Source: Vulcanococcus sp. SFB_649D_100_25 | GTDB taxonomy: Bacteria > Cyanobacteriota > Cyanobacteriia > PCC-6307 > Cyanobiaceae | Length of the DNA stretch: 21,392 nucleotides | Direction: 5' to 3' | NCBI GenBank assembly: GCA_030833825.1 | Contig: JAURGL010000010.1 | Span: forward strand, 1 to 21,392 | Shown here: positions 7,318-14,892 of the stretch, in pieces | How the letters are laid out: every line of letters starts with the position of its first letter | Position numbering within the stretch: position 1 is the first letter of the stretch | Notes under the pieces: generated by a model | Told to the model about the DNA's origin: nothing | The model's database searches: none | The model's input: only the letters and a program-made list of their open reading frames with translations | Program-made: the position numbers and the translations under genes

Positions 7318-8955
7318 ATGCCGTCCATTCCCTCCAATTGGGACGTAATCGTGGTGGGCGGGGGTGCCGCAGGCCTGATGGCAGCCCTCGAATTACCGGA
7401 AGGTCTCAGCGTCCTGCTGCTGAGCAAAGATCGCGCCCCCCGCTCGGCGAGTCGCTGGGCCCAGGGGGGCATTGCTGCTGTCACGCGACCTGAGGACAGC
7501 TTCGCGAGCCATCTCCAGGACACCATCCGTGCTGGAGCAGAGCTGTGTGATCGCTCAGCCGTTGCCCTGCTGGTGCGCGAAGCCCCGGCCTGCGTCGAGC
7601 GCCTGCTGGAGCTGGGCATGGACTTTGACCGCAACGGCGGGGCCCTGAGCACCACCCTGGAGGCGGCCCACAGCCACCGCCGTGTGCTCCACGCCCAGGA
7701 CCGCACCGGTGGGGCCCTGGTGGAAGCCTTGGAAGCTCGGGTCTTGGAGCGCCCAGGCCTACAGAGACTTCCAGGGGCGCTGGCCCTTCAGCTCTGGATT
7801 GAGAACGGTCGCTGCCGCGGCCTCCAGGTCCTGATCGATGGCGTGGTGCGCTGGATCGGTGCCCGGGCGGTGGTTCTCGCCACCGGGGGCGCAGGCCATC
7901 TCTTCGCCAACACCACCAACCCAAGGCAGGCCAGCGGCGATGGAATCGCCATGGCCTGGCGAGCAGGTGCAGCCGTGCGGGACCTGGAGTTTGTGCAGTT
8001 CCACCCCACAGCTCTGATGCTGCCGGGAGCTCCGCATTTCCTGATATCCGAGGCGGTGCGTGGCGAGGGGGCAAGGCTGCTTGACGATCTCGGGGAGAGC
8101 CCTGTCAGCCACTTGAAGGGTGCCGATCTCGCCCCTCGCGATGCCGTCAGTCGCGCCCTGGTGCAGCGCATGCGCGAACGGCAGCGCCCCAACCTCTGGC
8201 TGGATCTGCGCCCCGTAGGCCGCGAGCGTCTCGAGCGCCAGTTCCCCACGATCCTCGGACGTTGCCGCGAGCTGGGGCTGGAACCCACGGACGCTCCCAT
8301 CCCAGTCGCCCCCGCCGCTCACTACTGCATGGGGGGCGTGCAAACCAACCTTCAGGCCGCCACGAGCGTGCCCGGGCTCTACGCCGTGGGGGAGGTGGCC
8401 AGCAGCGGCGTCCACGGGGCCAATCGCCTCGCCAGCAACTCCCTAATGGAATGCCTGGTGTTCGCCCGGCAGCTGGGCGAAATCGACCTCGGCCCGCCCC
8501 CCAGCGGCGAGCGGGCTGGGATCAGCGAAACCCCTCTCAACACGGGCGGCCTGGAGGCAATCCCAGAGCTGGAGCGGCGGATTGAGCAGCTGCGCCATCT
8601 CTGCTGGAAGCTGGCGGGGGTGGAGCGGCAGGGCCCGGCCCTTCTGGTGGGTTGGCGCCGCTGCCAACAGCTCAGACAACACTGGGATCTCGATCCTGTG
8701 TTCTGCCAGCTCGACTCCATGGGCTCTGATCAGGGCCTTGTGATCAACGCCGAGCAGGAGAGCTGGCTGAAAAAAGCCCACGACCTGCGCCAACGATCGC
8801 TGGTGGCCTGCCTGTTGATGGAAGCCGCACTGTTTCGCGAAGAAAGCCGCGGCGGACATTTCCGCGATGACTTCCCCGCCAGGCAACCCTTCTGGCAACG
8901 CCACACCGTGCAACGGCGTGGCACCAGCAGCAGGACAGCTCGAATCGCGGTTTAG
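7318..8955 (+). CDS. nadB: L-aspartate oxidase (NadB)
   Basis: This FAD enzyme oxidises L-aspartate to iminoaspartate, the first step of de novo NAD synthesis; quinolinate synthase NadA completes the next step and is not in this window. The N-terminal dinucleotide-binding loop VVGGGAAGL is at residues 12-20. SRWAQGGIAA follows, then the flavoprotein motifs HSHRRVLHAQDRTGG, VQFHPTAL, SEAVRGEGARLL and RDAVSRAL. HYCMGGVQ and the FAD-contacting segment VASSGVHGANRLASNSLMEC complete the catalytic part, and a helical C-terminal domain ends the 545-residue protein at normal length. The ATG at 7318 directly precedes the FAD domain, with no obvious ribosome site. Its stop TAG overlaps the stop of the convergent VKOR gene by 4 bases. 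Confidence 0.96.
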   Translation: MPSIPSNWDVIVVGGGAAGLMAALELPEGLSVLLLSKDRAPRSASRWAQGGIAAVTRPEDSFASHLQDTIRAGAELCDRSAVALLVREAPACVERLLELGMDFDRNGGALSTTLEAAHSHRRVLHAQDRTGGALVEALEARVLERPGLQRLPGALALQLWIENGRCRGLQVLIDGVVRWIGARAVVLATGGAGHLFANTTNPRQASGDGIAMAWRAGAAVRDLEFVQFHPTALMLPGAPHFLISEAVRGEGARLLDDLGESPVSHLKGADLAPRDAVSRALVQRMRERQRPNLWLDLRPVGRERLERQFPTILGRCRELGLEPTDAPIPVAPAAHYCMGGVQTNLQAATSVPGLYAVGEVASSGVHGANRLASNSLMECLVFARQLGEIDLGPPPSGERAGISETPLNTGGLEAIPELERRIEQLRHLCWKLAGVERQGPALLVGWRRCQQLRQHWDLDPVFCQLDSMGSDQGLVINAEQESWLKKAHDLRQRSLVACLLMEAALFREESRGGHFRDDFPARQPFWQRHTVQRRGTSSRTARIAV

Positions 8956-9890
8956 GGCTGCGGACCCTTGTAGCCACTCAGCTCAGCCAACTTGGCCAGG
9001 GGCTTCACTCCGGAATCGAGCTGCCCGTTGATCTCCCAGGTGGGGAAACCCTGGATCTGTTTGGCGTCACAGAGGGCTTTCTGGCTGTTGCGCCCATCGG
9101 CGGCGCACTCCACCAGGGTGAGTTGGTCGGTGGCGGCCTTGCCGAACAGCTCCTTCTGCTCATGGCAATGGGGGCACCAATAGGCGGTGTACATCTTGGC
9201 CCCGCCGGCGGTGAGGTGCTCAGCCAAGGCGATCTGCGCAGCGGAGCTCTCTGTGCGAACCACCGGCGCCACTCCCGGACCGCTCTCAACCGCAGGACGC
9301 CCCACAGACGCCGCCCAGCCCAGGCCGATCACCCCTACGAGAAGAGCGGTGATCACCCCGCTGAAGATCAACTGACCGCGGTCTTCCCAATCGCCCCCCA
9401 CCAGGCTGAGCACAAACAACGCCGTGCTCAGAGCGGCCGAAAGGATGCAGAACGGACAGCAGTCACGAATCCCAAAGGCCATGACCCCCAGTAGGACCGC
9501 ACTGAACACGGCCATGGCGGTGCTGAGCAGGAATAAACCCCACCAGCTGCGCTGCCCGAGGCTGACGCGGACTTCACCCTGCAAGACCAGGGGAACAACC
9601 GCCATCAACAGCACCGCTCCGTAACCCAGCAGTCCATACAGGGCCAGGGGCTGCCCCAGCAGCGATCCCCAGGCACTGGCGAGCACCTTGTCGCAGCCGT
9701 TGCAGCCAAAGAAGCCCTGACTACTGCAGCTCAGGTCGCCGAGCCAGCCCCACTTGCTGAGGGTGATCGATCCGGTATCAATGACCCCGATCGTGGCGAG
9801 GACCGCCATGACCACCCGCACCCAGCGCCGTCCCCCATCACCCCGGCGGCGTTGGCTACCGAGCCGTTCACTCAAGCGGGAGGAAGTCAC
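8952..9890 (-). CDS. Vitamin K epoxide reductase homologue fused to a thioredoxin-like domain
   Basis: This is a membrane oxidase that makes disulphides in the periplasm or thylakoid lumen, passing electrons to quinone (LTO1-type in plants). Residues 24-195 form the VKOR domain: D38 in IDTGSITLSK, loop cysteines C55, C63 and C66, and the active-site pair C145-C148 in CCPFC. The C-terminal thioredoxin-like domain begins about residue 220 and carries C239-C242 (WCPHC) plus C262 and C274. That arrangement is known from the crystallised Synechococcus enzyme. The loop has three cysteines rather than two. The start is GTG at 9888-9890 (312 residues), which puts a basic cytoplasmic tail before the first helix. 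It diverges from rimO across a 117-base gap. Likely clients nearby include secreted cysteine-containing proteins. Confidence 0.93.
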   Translation of the reverse strand: MTSSRLSERLGSQRRRGDGGRRWVRVVMAVLATIGVIDTGSITLSKWGWLGDLSCSSQGFFGCNGCDKVLASAWGSLLGQPLALYGLLGYGAVLLMAVVPLVLQGEVRVSLGQRSWWGLFLLSTAMAVFSAVLLGVMAFGIRDCCPFCILSAALSTALFVLSLVGGDWEDRGQLIFSGVITALLVGVIGLGWAASVGRPAVESGPGVAPVVRTESSAAQIALAEHLTAGGAKMYTAYWCPHCHEQKELFGKAATDQLTLVECAADGRNSQKALCDAKQIQGFPTWEINGQLDSGVKPLAKLAELSGYKGPQP

Positions 9891-10007
9891 CGAAGGGGTT
9901 CAGCACGTTGAGCTGATTGTGGCAGCTGCATCTGAACTGAGGGAATGCCTCTCAGTAGGGTTAGGGATTGGCCTGCGCGCGGCCCATCTGCCCTGAAATC
10001 CCGCCCG
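9891..10007. promoter_or_regulatory. Divergent intergenic region VKOR / rimO
   Basis: This 117-base spacer separates two divergent starts. It holds an imperfect inverted repeat, ACTGAGG (9936-9942) against CCTCTCAGT (9948-9956), with a two-base bulge. I see no convincing promoter boxes. An upstream in-frame GTG near 9945 would extend RimO through this region but gives a poor N-terminus. Confidence 0.35.
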
Positions 10008-11408
10008 ATGAGCGAAACCACCCCCCAGCCCACCCCGCGAGCAACGGTGGCCTTCGCACACCTCGGCTGCGAAAAAAACAGGGTGGACACCGAGCACATG
10101 CTCGGACTCTTGGCCCAGGCCGGCTACGGCGTCAGCGCCGATGAGAACGACGCCAACGTCGTGGTGGTGAACACCTGCAGCTTCATCCAGGAGGCCCGCG
10201 AAGAATCGGTTCGCACCCTGGTGGAACTGGCGGAGCAGGGGAAGGAATTGATCATTGCCGGCTGCCTGGCCCAGCACTTTCAAGACGAACTGCTGGAGAG
10301 CCTCCCGGAAGCCAAAGCGATCGTGGGGACCGGCGACTACCAGCACATCGTGAGCGTGCTGGAGCGGGTCGAGGCGGGAGAGCGGGTGAAGCAGGTGAGC
10401 GCGAATCCCACCTTCGTCGGCGATGAAAACCTTCCTCGCTACCGGACCACCAGCGAGGCGGTGGCCTATCTGAAGGTGGCTGAGGGCTGCGACTACCGCT
10501 GCGCCTTCTGCATCATTCCTCACCTGCGCGGTGATCAGCGCTCCCGCACGATCGAAAGCATCGTCGCCGAGGCGCACCAACTGGCGGCCCAGGGTGTTCA
10601 GGAGCTGGTGTTGATCAGCCAGATCACCACCAACTACGGCCTCGATCTGGCCGGCAAACCACAGCTGGCGGAGCTGCTGCGGGCGCTTGGCGAAGTGGAG
10701 ATCCCCTGGATCCGTGTTCACTACGCCTACCCCACCGGACTCACCGAGGCCGTGCTGACGGCCTACCGGGACGTGCCCAATGTGGTGCCCTACCTGGATC
10801 TCCCACTGCAGCACAGCCATCCCGAGGTCCTGCGGGCAATGAACCGCCCCTGGCAGGCCGATGTCACCAGTGGCGTCCTGAAGCGCATCCGCGAGCAGTT
10901 GCCCGATGCGGTGTTGCGCACCACCTTCATCGTGGGCTTCCCCGGCGAAACGGAGGAGCAGTTCCAGCACCTGCTGGATTTTGTGGCGGAGCAGCGCTTT
11001 GACCACGTGGGCGTCTTCACCTTCTCCCCCGAGGAGGGAACCCCCGCCGCCGAGCTCCCCAATCAGGTCCCCGCCGAGGTGGCGCAGGAGCGCAAAGACC
11101 GCCTGATGGCCCTGCAGCAGCCGATCGCCGCTGAACGCAATGCGGCCTGGGTGGGCCGGATCGTCGATGTCCTGATCGAACAGGAGAACCCCAGCACCGG
11201 CGAGATGATCGGCCGCTGCGCCCGCTTCGCGCCGGAAGTGGATGGGGAAGTGCGGGTGATGCCGGGGGAAGGGGGCCTCTGCGCCGCCCCAGGGACGATG
11301 GTCCCGGTCCGCATCACCGCTGCTGACACCTACGACCTGGTGGGTGAAGTCGTGGGGGCGAAGGCCATGGTGAGTGATGCCCTGGCCGCCCGCCAGGCAG
11401 GAGCTTGA
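10008..11408 (+). CDS. rimO: Ribosomal protein S12 methylthiotransferase RimO
   Basis: This radical SAM enzyme adds a methylthio group to the conserved aspartate of ribosomal protein S12, using two iron-sulphur clusters. The N-terminal UPF0004 domain has the three cluster cysteines C21 (HLGCEKN), C57 (VNTCSF) and C86 (AGCLAQ). The radical SAM cluster is CDYRCAFC, with C161, C165 and C168. IRVHYAYPTGL, DLPLQH and TTFIVGFPGE are typical, and a C-terminal TRAM domain (about residues 385-455) binds the substrate. The EKN and HLGC signatures separate it from MiaB. The ATG at 10008 gives 466 residues. The stop overlaps the following MFS gene by 4 bases (TTGA), so the two are coupled. Confidence 0.95.
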   Translation: MSETTPQPTPRATVAFAHLGCEKNRVDTEHMLGLLAQAGYGVSADENDANVVVVNTCSFIQEAREESVRTLVELAEQGKELIIAGCLAQHFQDELLESLPEAKAIVGTGDYQHIVSVLERVEAGERVKQVSANPTFVGDENLPRYRTTSEAVAYLKVAEGCDYRCAFCIIPHLRGDQRSRTIESIVAEAHQLAAQGVQELVLISQITTNYGLDLAGKPQLAELLRALGEVEIPWIRVHYAYPTGLTEAVLTAYRDVPNVVPYLDLPLQHSHPEVLRAMNRPWQADVTSGVLKRIREQLPDAVLRTTFIVGFPGETEEQFQHLLDFVAEQRFDHVGVFTFSPEEGTPAAELPNQVPAEVAQERKDRLMALQQPIAAERNAAWVGRIVDVLIEQENPSTGEMIGRCARFAPEVDGEVRVMPGEGGLCAAPGTMVPVRITAADTYDLVGEVVGAKAMVSDALAARQAGA

Positions 11409-12649
11409 GGCAGCTCAGCCTCGCCGTTGGGCGAATCCGCAGGCGACTGACCCGCCACCAGCGAACCACCTTTCTTTTGGCGTCAGGCCTCAGCACCGCA
11501 GGCTCCTTTGCAGGGCTGACCGCCAAGGGCTGGCTGCTGATGGAAGGATCCGGTAACCCCTTCCTGCTGGCGGCCAATTTCGCCCTGCTCACCCTGCCCA
11601 CCCTGCTCGTGAGTGGGCCGGCTGGGGTGCTCGCCGATCGGATTGGCAGCGAGCGGGTCCTGATCCGAGCCCAATGGGCACTGCTGGCGGCCGCAGTGCT
11701 CGGTGCCATCGCCATCCCGATCAGCAGCGGCACGCAACAGGACACGTTGCTGCTTCTGAGCACCCTGGGGGTGGGGGTGGCCAGCACCTATGAACTCACC
11801 GCCCGCAACAAATACGTGGCCCTTCTGGTGGATGAGCCGGAGCAGCTGGGTCCCTATCTGGCCAGCTTCTCGGTGATCTTCAACGTGGGCAAGCTGGTGG
11901 GCCCGCCCATCGGCGGTCTTCTGCTGGCGGCCACCGGTCCAACCCTGGCCCTCAGCCTCGATGCGGCCACCTACCTCTTCCCGATCGGGACCCTGCTCTG
12001 GCTGATGGCCCCCCATCGGGATCGGGAACGTCGCAGCGAGCGGGGGCAATCGGCAAGCCTGGCCACAGCCTGGCGGGACTGCGGAGGATCGCTGCGCCAT
12101 GTCCTCACCTTCACAGGACTGGCCTGCCTGGTGGGGTTCTTCCATCCGGGTCTGGCCCCGCTCATGGCCCTGGAGCTCCTGGGTCCAAGCCCGCTTGCCC
12201 TCGGGCTATTCACGAGCGTGATCGCCTGCGGCAGCATCTGCGGAGGGGTCGTCCTGCAGCGCAATGCTGCGGCGATCGGGCGCCGCCCAGGCCTGCTGCT
12301 GGGAAGCACCACTCTGTTGACCGCTCTGGCCCAAGTGGGCCTGGCCAGCCAGTTGGGCCAAATCTGGGGCTTGGCGATGGCCTTCCTGATCGGAGCGGGC
12401 ACGGCATCCCTGCTGGCCGGCACCAATCTGATCATTCAGGTGCATGCCCCCCAGGTGCTGCGGGGTCGCATGGCCGGCCTGGGCCAGATCGCGTTTCTTG
12501 GTGGCGGCGGTTTGAGCGGGCTTGCTGCTGCCCTGCTGACGGAAACCTTGCCGGGTGGATTGTGGAGCTGCCTGGCGGTCCTGGGTGGCCTCGGGGCCCT
12601 GCTTGGCGCGTGGGAGCTGCTCAGGCGCAGCCAACTGAGGCTGGCCTGA
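11405..12649 (+). CDS. Major facilitator superfamily exporter (EntS/MFS_3-like)
   Basis: This is a 414-residue inner-membrane transporter with about twelve hydrophobic helices. The loop after helix 2, GPAGVLADRIGSERVL, is the MFS motif A. FSVIFNVGKLVGPPIGG resembles helix 5 of the drug or enterobactin exporter branch. The substrate is unknown; efflux is the usual role of this branch. The start is TTG at 11405-11407, sharing TTGA with the rimO stop, which implies translation by coupling. A basic N-terminus (GRIRRRLTRHQR) precedes helix 1, as expected for the cytoplasmic side. It converges on the petL-like gene with only 13 bases between the stops. It is unrelated in sequence to the PucC-type transporter earlier in the window. 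Confidence 0.85.
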   Translation: MRQLSLAVGRIRRRLTRHQRTTFLLASGLSTAGSFAGLTAKGWLLMEGSGNPFLLAANFALLTLPTLLVSGPAGVLADRIGSERVLIRAQWALLAAAVLGAIAIPISSGTQQDTLLLLSTLGVGVASTYELTARNKYVALLVDEPEQLGPYLASFSVIFNVGKLVGPPIGGLLLAATGPTLALSLDAATYLFPIGTLLWLMAPHRDRERRSERGQSASLATAWRDCGGSLRHVLTFTGLACLVGFFHPGLAPLMALELLGPSPLALGLFTSVIACGSICGGVVLQRNAAAIGRRPGLLLGSTTLLTALAQVGLASQLGQIWGLAMAFLIGAGTASLLAGTNLIIQVHAPQVLRGRMAGLGQIAFLGGGGLSGLAAALLTETLPGGLWSCLAVLGGLGALLGAWELLRRSQLRLA

Positions 12650-12662
12650 GCGGGCTCTCGCT

Positions 12663-12755
12663 TCAGATCAGCTTGATGCCGCGCAGAACGAAGGAGATCG
12701 CCGCAGCGGCCACCAAACCGCCGCCCAGCAGAGCGAGATAGATCACCGGACCCAT
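12663..12755 (-). CDS. petL: Cytochrome b6-f complex subunit PetL-like small membrane protein
   Basis: This is a 30-residue single-helix protein, too short for ordinary ORF calling. It starts MGPVIYLALLGGG, has a hydrophobic core and ends with LRGIKLI before TGA. The length, the lone transmembrane helix and the basic-hydrophobic KLI end match PetL, a peripheral helix that stabilises the cytochrome b6-f dimer between the photosystems. I chose the ATG at 12753-12755. An in-frame ATG at 12780-12782 would add nine hydrophobic residues, making the helix unusually long; neither has a clear ribosome site. It converges on the MFS gene and diverges from the B12 radical SAM gene. The assignment rests on resemblance only, and another small photosynthetic subunit is possible. 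Confidence 0.72.
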   Translation of the reverse strand: MGPVIYLALLGGGLVAAAAISFVLRGIKLI

Positions 12756-12782
12756 GGCGAAGAAGAAAGAACTGATGGCCAT

Positions 12783-12879
12783 TACAGCAGAAACCGGCCC
12801 TGCCCCAGGGCATCCGGCCTAGGCTGGTCGCACTATTCGGTGCACCCGAGAGGGCAGCCGTTCTTCGCTATCCAGCGGC
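12783..12879. promoter_or_regulatory. Divergent intergenic region petL-like / B12 radical SAM gene
   Basis: About 100 bases lie between two divergent starts, so promoters for both should be here. I see no clear -10 or -35 pair, no strong repeat and no cobalamin-riboswitch-sized leader before the B12-dependent gene. Confidence 0.35.
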
Positions 12880-14493
12880 ATGCGCACCCTGTTCATCTAT
12901 CCGGAGTTCCCGAAGACCTTCTGGAGCTACGAAAAGATCCTGGAGCTCGTGAACCGCAAGGTTCTGCTGCCCCCCCTGGGGATGGTGACGGTGGCAGCGC
13001 TTCTGCCCCAGCACTGGGAGATGAAGCTGGTCGACCGCAACGTGCGGGAGGTCAGTGAAGACGAGTGGGCCTGGGCTGAGCTGGTGGTCATCTCCGGGAT
13101 GATCGTGCAGAAGGCCGATATGGCCGTGCAGATCGCCAAGGCCAAGGAACGGGGCCTCCCCGTAGCCGTGGGGGGGCCCTTCGCCAGTTCCACCCCTGAT
13201 GCCCCGGAGCTGGAACTCGCCGATTTCAAGGTGCTCGACGAAGGCGAGATCACCCTGCCGATGTTCATCGAAGCGATTGAACGGGGCGAGCAGGGCGGCC
13301 GCTTTTCCGCCAATGGAGACAAGCCAGACGTCACCGGCACACCGATTCCACGCTTCGACCTACTAGAGCTCGACGCCTACGACTCGATGAGCGTGCAGTT
13401 CTCGCGGGGCTGCCCGTTCCAATGCGAGTTCTGCGACATCATCGTGCTGTACGGGCGCAAGCCCCGCACCAAAACCCCGGAGCAGCTGGTTGCCGAACTG
13501 CAGCGGCTCTACGACCTGGGCTGGCGGCGGGCCATCTTCCTGGTGGACGACAACTTCATCGGCAACAAGCGCAACGCCAAATTGCTGCTCCCCGCCATCA
13601 AGGCATGGCAGATCGAGCGGGGCTATCCCTTTAGCTTCACCACGGAAGCCTCCGTGGACCTCGCCTCCGACGAGGAGATGATGCGGATGATGGCCGAAGC
13701 CCGCTTCGAAGCGGTGTTCCTCGGCATCGAAACCCCCGACGAGGCCAGCCTGTCCGTTGCAGGCAAGCACCAGAACACCCGCAGCTCGCTGGAGGAATCC
13801 GTGGACCGGATCACCAGCTACGGAATCCGCGTGATGGCGGGATTCATCATCGGCTTCGACGGTGAAAAGACCGGCGCCGGCGACCGGATCGTGCGCTTCG
13901 TGAGCCGCACCGGCATTCCCGCCGCGATGATGGGGATGCTTCAGGCCCTACCGAACACTGGGCTCTGGCATCGCCTGGAAAAAGAAGGACGGCTGATTCA
14001 AGAGAAGGCCGACGCCAAGGGCGTGAACCAGACCAACCTGCTCAACTTCGTGCCCACCCGGCCGATCCGCGACATCGCCAACGAATACGTCGATGCGTTC
14101 TGCCGGCTGTATGAGCCCAACGCCTACATCGATCGGGTCACCCATTACTACGCCACCAAAGTGGGTGCGCCCCGTTGGAAGGCCTTCTACAAACCCGAAA
14201 ACTCCGACAAACCGGCCCTCCCACCCCTGACCGACGTCAAGGCTCTGGCGACGGTGATCTGGCGTCAGGGTTTCAAGCGCGACACCCGCTTCCGTTTCTG
14301 GCGCTCCCTGGCACGGGTGGCCAGGCGCAACCCCGCCAGCTTCGAGCAGTACGTCGTCACGCTGGCCCACAACGAGCACTTCCAGGAGTATCGGGCGGTG
14401 GTGACCCGCGAAATCCAGGAGCAGCTGGCCAGTCTCCCCCCAGAGCCCCCGCAGACCCCTGCGACTCCCGTTCGGGAACTGCAGCCTGTCTAG
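12880..14493 (+). CDS. B12-binding radical SAM protein with DUF4070 domain (HpnP-like family)
   Basis: This 537-residue enzyme should combine a cobalamin-binding N-terminal domain (residues 1-150; LLPPLGMVTVAALLP, then LVDRNV) with a radical SAM core. The cluster motif CPFQCEFC has cysteines at 178, 182 and 185, and a GIETPDEASL segment and a C-terminal DUF4070 domain follow. Relatives include HpnP, which methylates hopanoids at C-2, and other methylases or rearrangement enzymes. The opening FIYPEFPKTFWSYEKILELV is very close in pattern to that group. The substrate here is unknown; hopanoid genes are not in this window. The ATG at 12880 starts at the conserved N-terminus without a visible ribosome site. 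It converges on the DUF4346 gene, with only three bases between stops. Confidence 0.88.
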   Translation: MRTLFIYPEFPKTFWSYEKILELVNRKVLLPPLGMVTVAALLPQHWEMKLVDRNVREVSEDEWAWAELVVISGMIVQKADMAVQIAKAKERGLPVAVGGPFASSTPDAPELELADFKVLDEGEITLPMFIEAIERGEQGGRFSANGDKPDVTGTPIPRFDLLELDAYDSMSVQFSRGCPFQCEFCDIIVLYGRKPRTKTPEQLVAELQRLYDLGWRRAIFLVDDNFIGNKRNAKLLLPAIKAWQIERGYPFSFTTEASVDLASDEEMMRMMAEARFEAVFLGIETPDEASLSVAGKHQNTRSSLEESVDRITSYGIRVMAGFIIGFDGEKTGAGDRIVRFVSRTGIPAAMMGMLQALPNTGLWHRLEKEGRLIQEKADAKGVNQTNLLNFVPTRPIRDIANEYVDAFCRLYEPNAYIDRVTHYYATKVGAPRWKAFYKPENSDKPALPPLTDVKALATVIWRQGFKRDTRFRFWRSLARVARRNPASFEQYVVTLAHNEHFQEYRAVVTREIQEQLASLPPEPPQTPATPVRELQPV

Positions 14494-14496
14494 CCC

Positions 14497-14883
14497 TCAG
14501 TCCTGGATGTAGTCGCTCCCGTCCTGCAGGCAGCGTTCAGCCTTCTGCAGCTCGCGGCCGAGATAGAGGGCGTGATCCAGGCAACTGATCGGGTGGGGCC
14601 CTTCACCTTCGGTGAGGGCCATACCGAGCTCCTTGGCGCTGCGACCTCGGTAAACGCTGAGCGGTGCCCGCGGGCCACTGTTGCGGCAGCTGATCACCTC
14701 ACCGGTGTCGGGGTCAGTGGCGAGGCCCCGATCGTCGATCGCATTGCTGTAGTGCTCAGCCAATAGCTCGCCGCTGCCGCGATCCAACTTGATCAGGAAA
14801 TAACCGGCTGGATCCAGCGCGATGAAGCGCTGAGACAGACGATCGTCCAGCTCGCGGCGCTGTTCAGCGGTAAGGCGTGTCAT
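14497..14883 (-). CDS. DUF4346-family protein
   Basis: This is a 128-residue soluble protein conserved in cyanobacteria. GYFLIKLDRGSGELLAEHYS, DDRGLATDPDTGEVI and ISCLDHALYLGRELQKAE match my recollection of DUF4346. That domain also occurs joined to dihydropteroate-synthase-related proteins, but no function is established for the stand-alone form. It has no signal peptide or membrane segment. The ATG at 14881-14883 follows the acetyltransferase gene by nine bases on the same strand, so the two form a likely operon. Confidence 0.82.
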   Translation of the reverse strand: MTRLTAEQRRELDDRLSQRFIALDPAGYFLIKLDRGSGELLAEHYSNAIDDRGLATDPDTGEVISCRNSGPRAPLSVYRGRSAKELGMALTEGEGPHPISCLDHALYLGRELQKAERCLQDGSDYIQD

Positions 14884-14892
14884 CCGCGGATG

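Noticed and set aside
9900..11006. A 368-codon minus-strand open frame
   Set aside because: It is antisense to rimO, whose motifs are complete. The histidine- and glycine-rich translation is typical of an antisense frame.
12647..12665. Possible hairpin terminator between the MFS and petL-like genes
   Set aside because: The stem (TGAGCG against CGCTTCA) has a bulge and there is no T-run on either strand.
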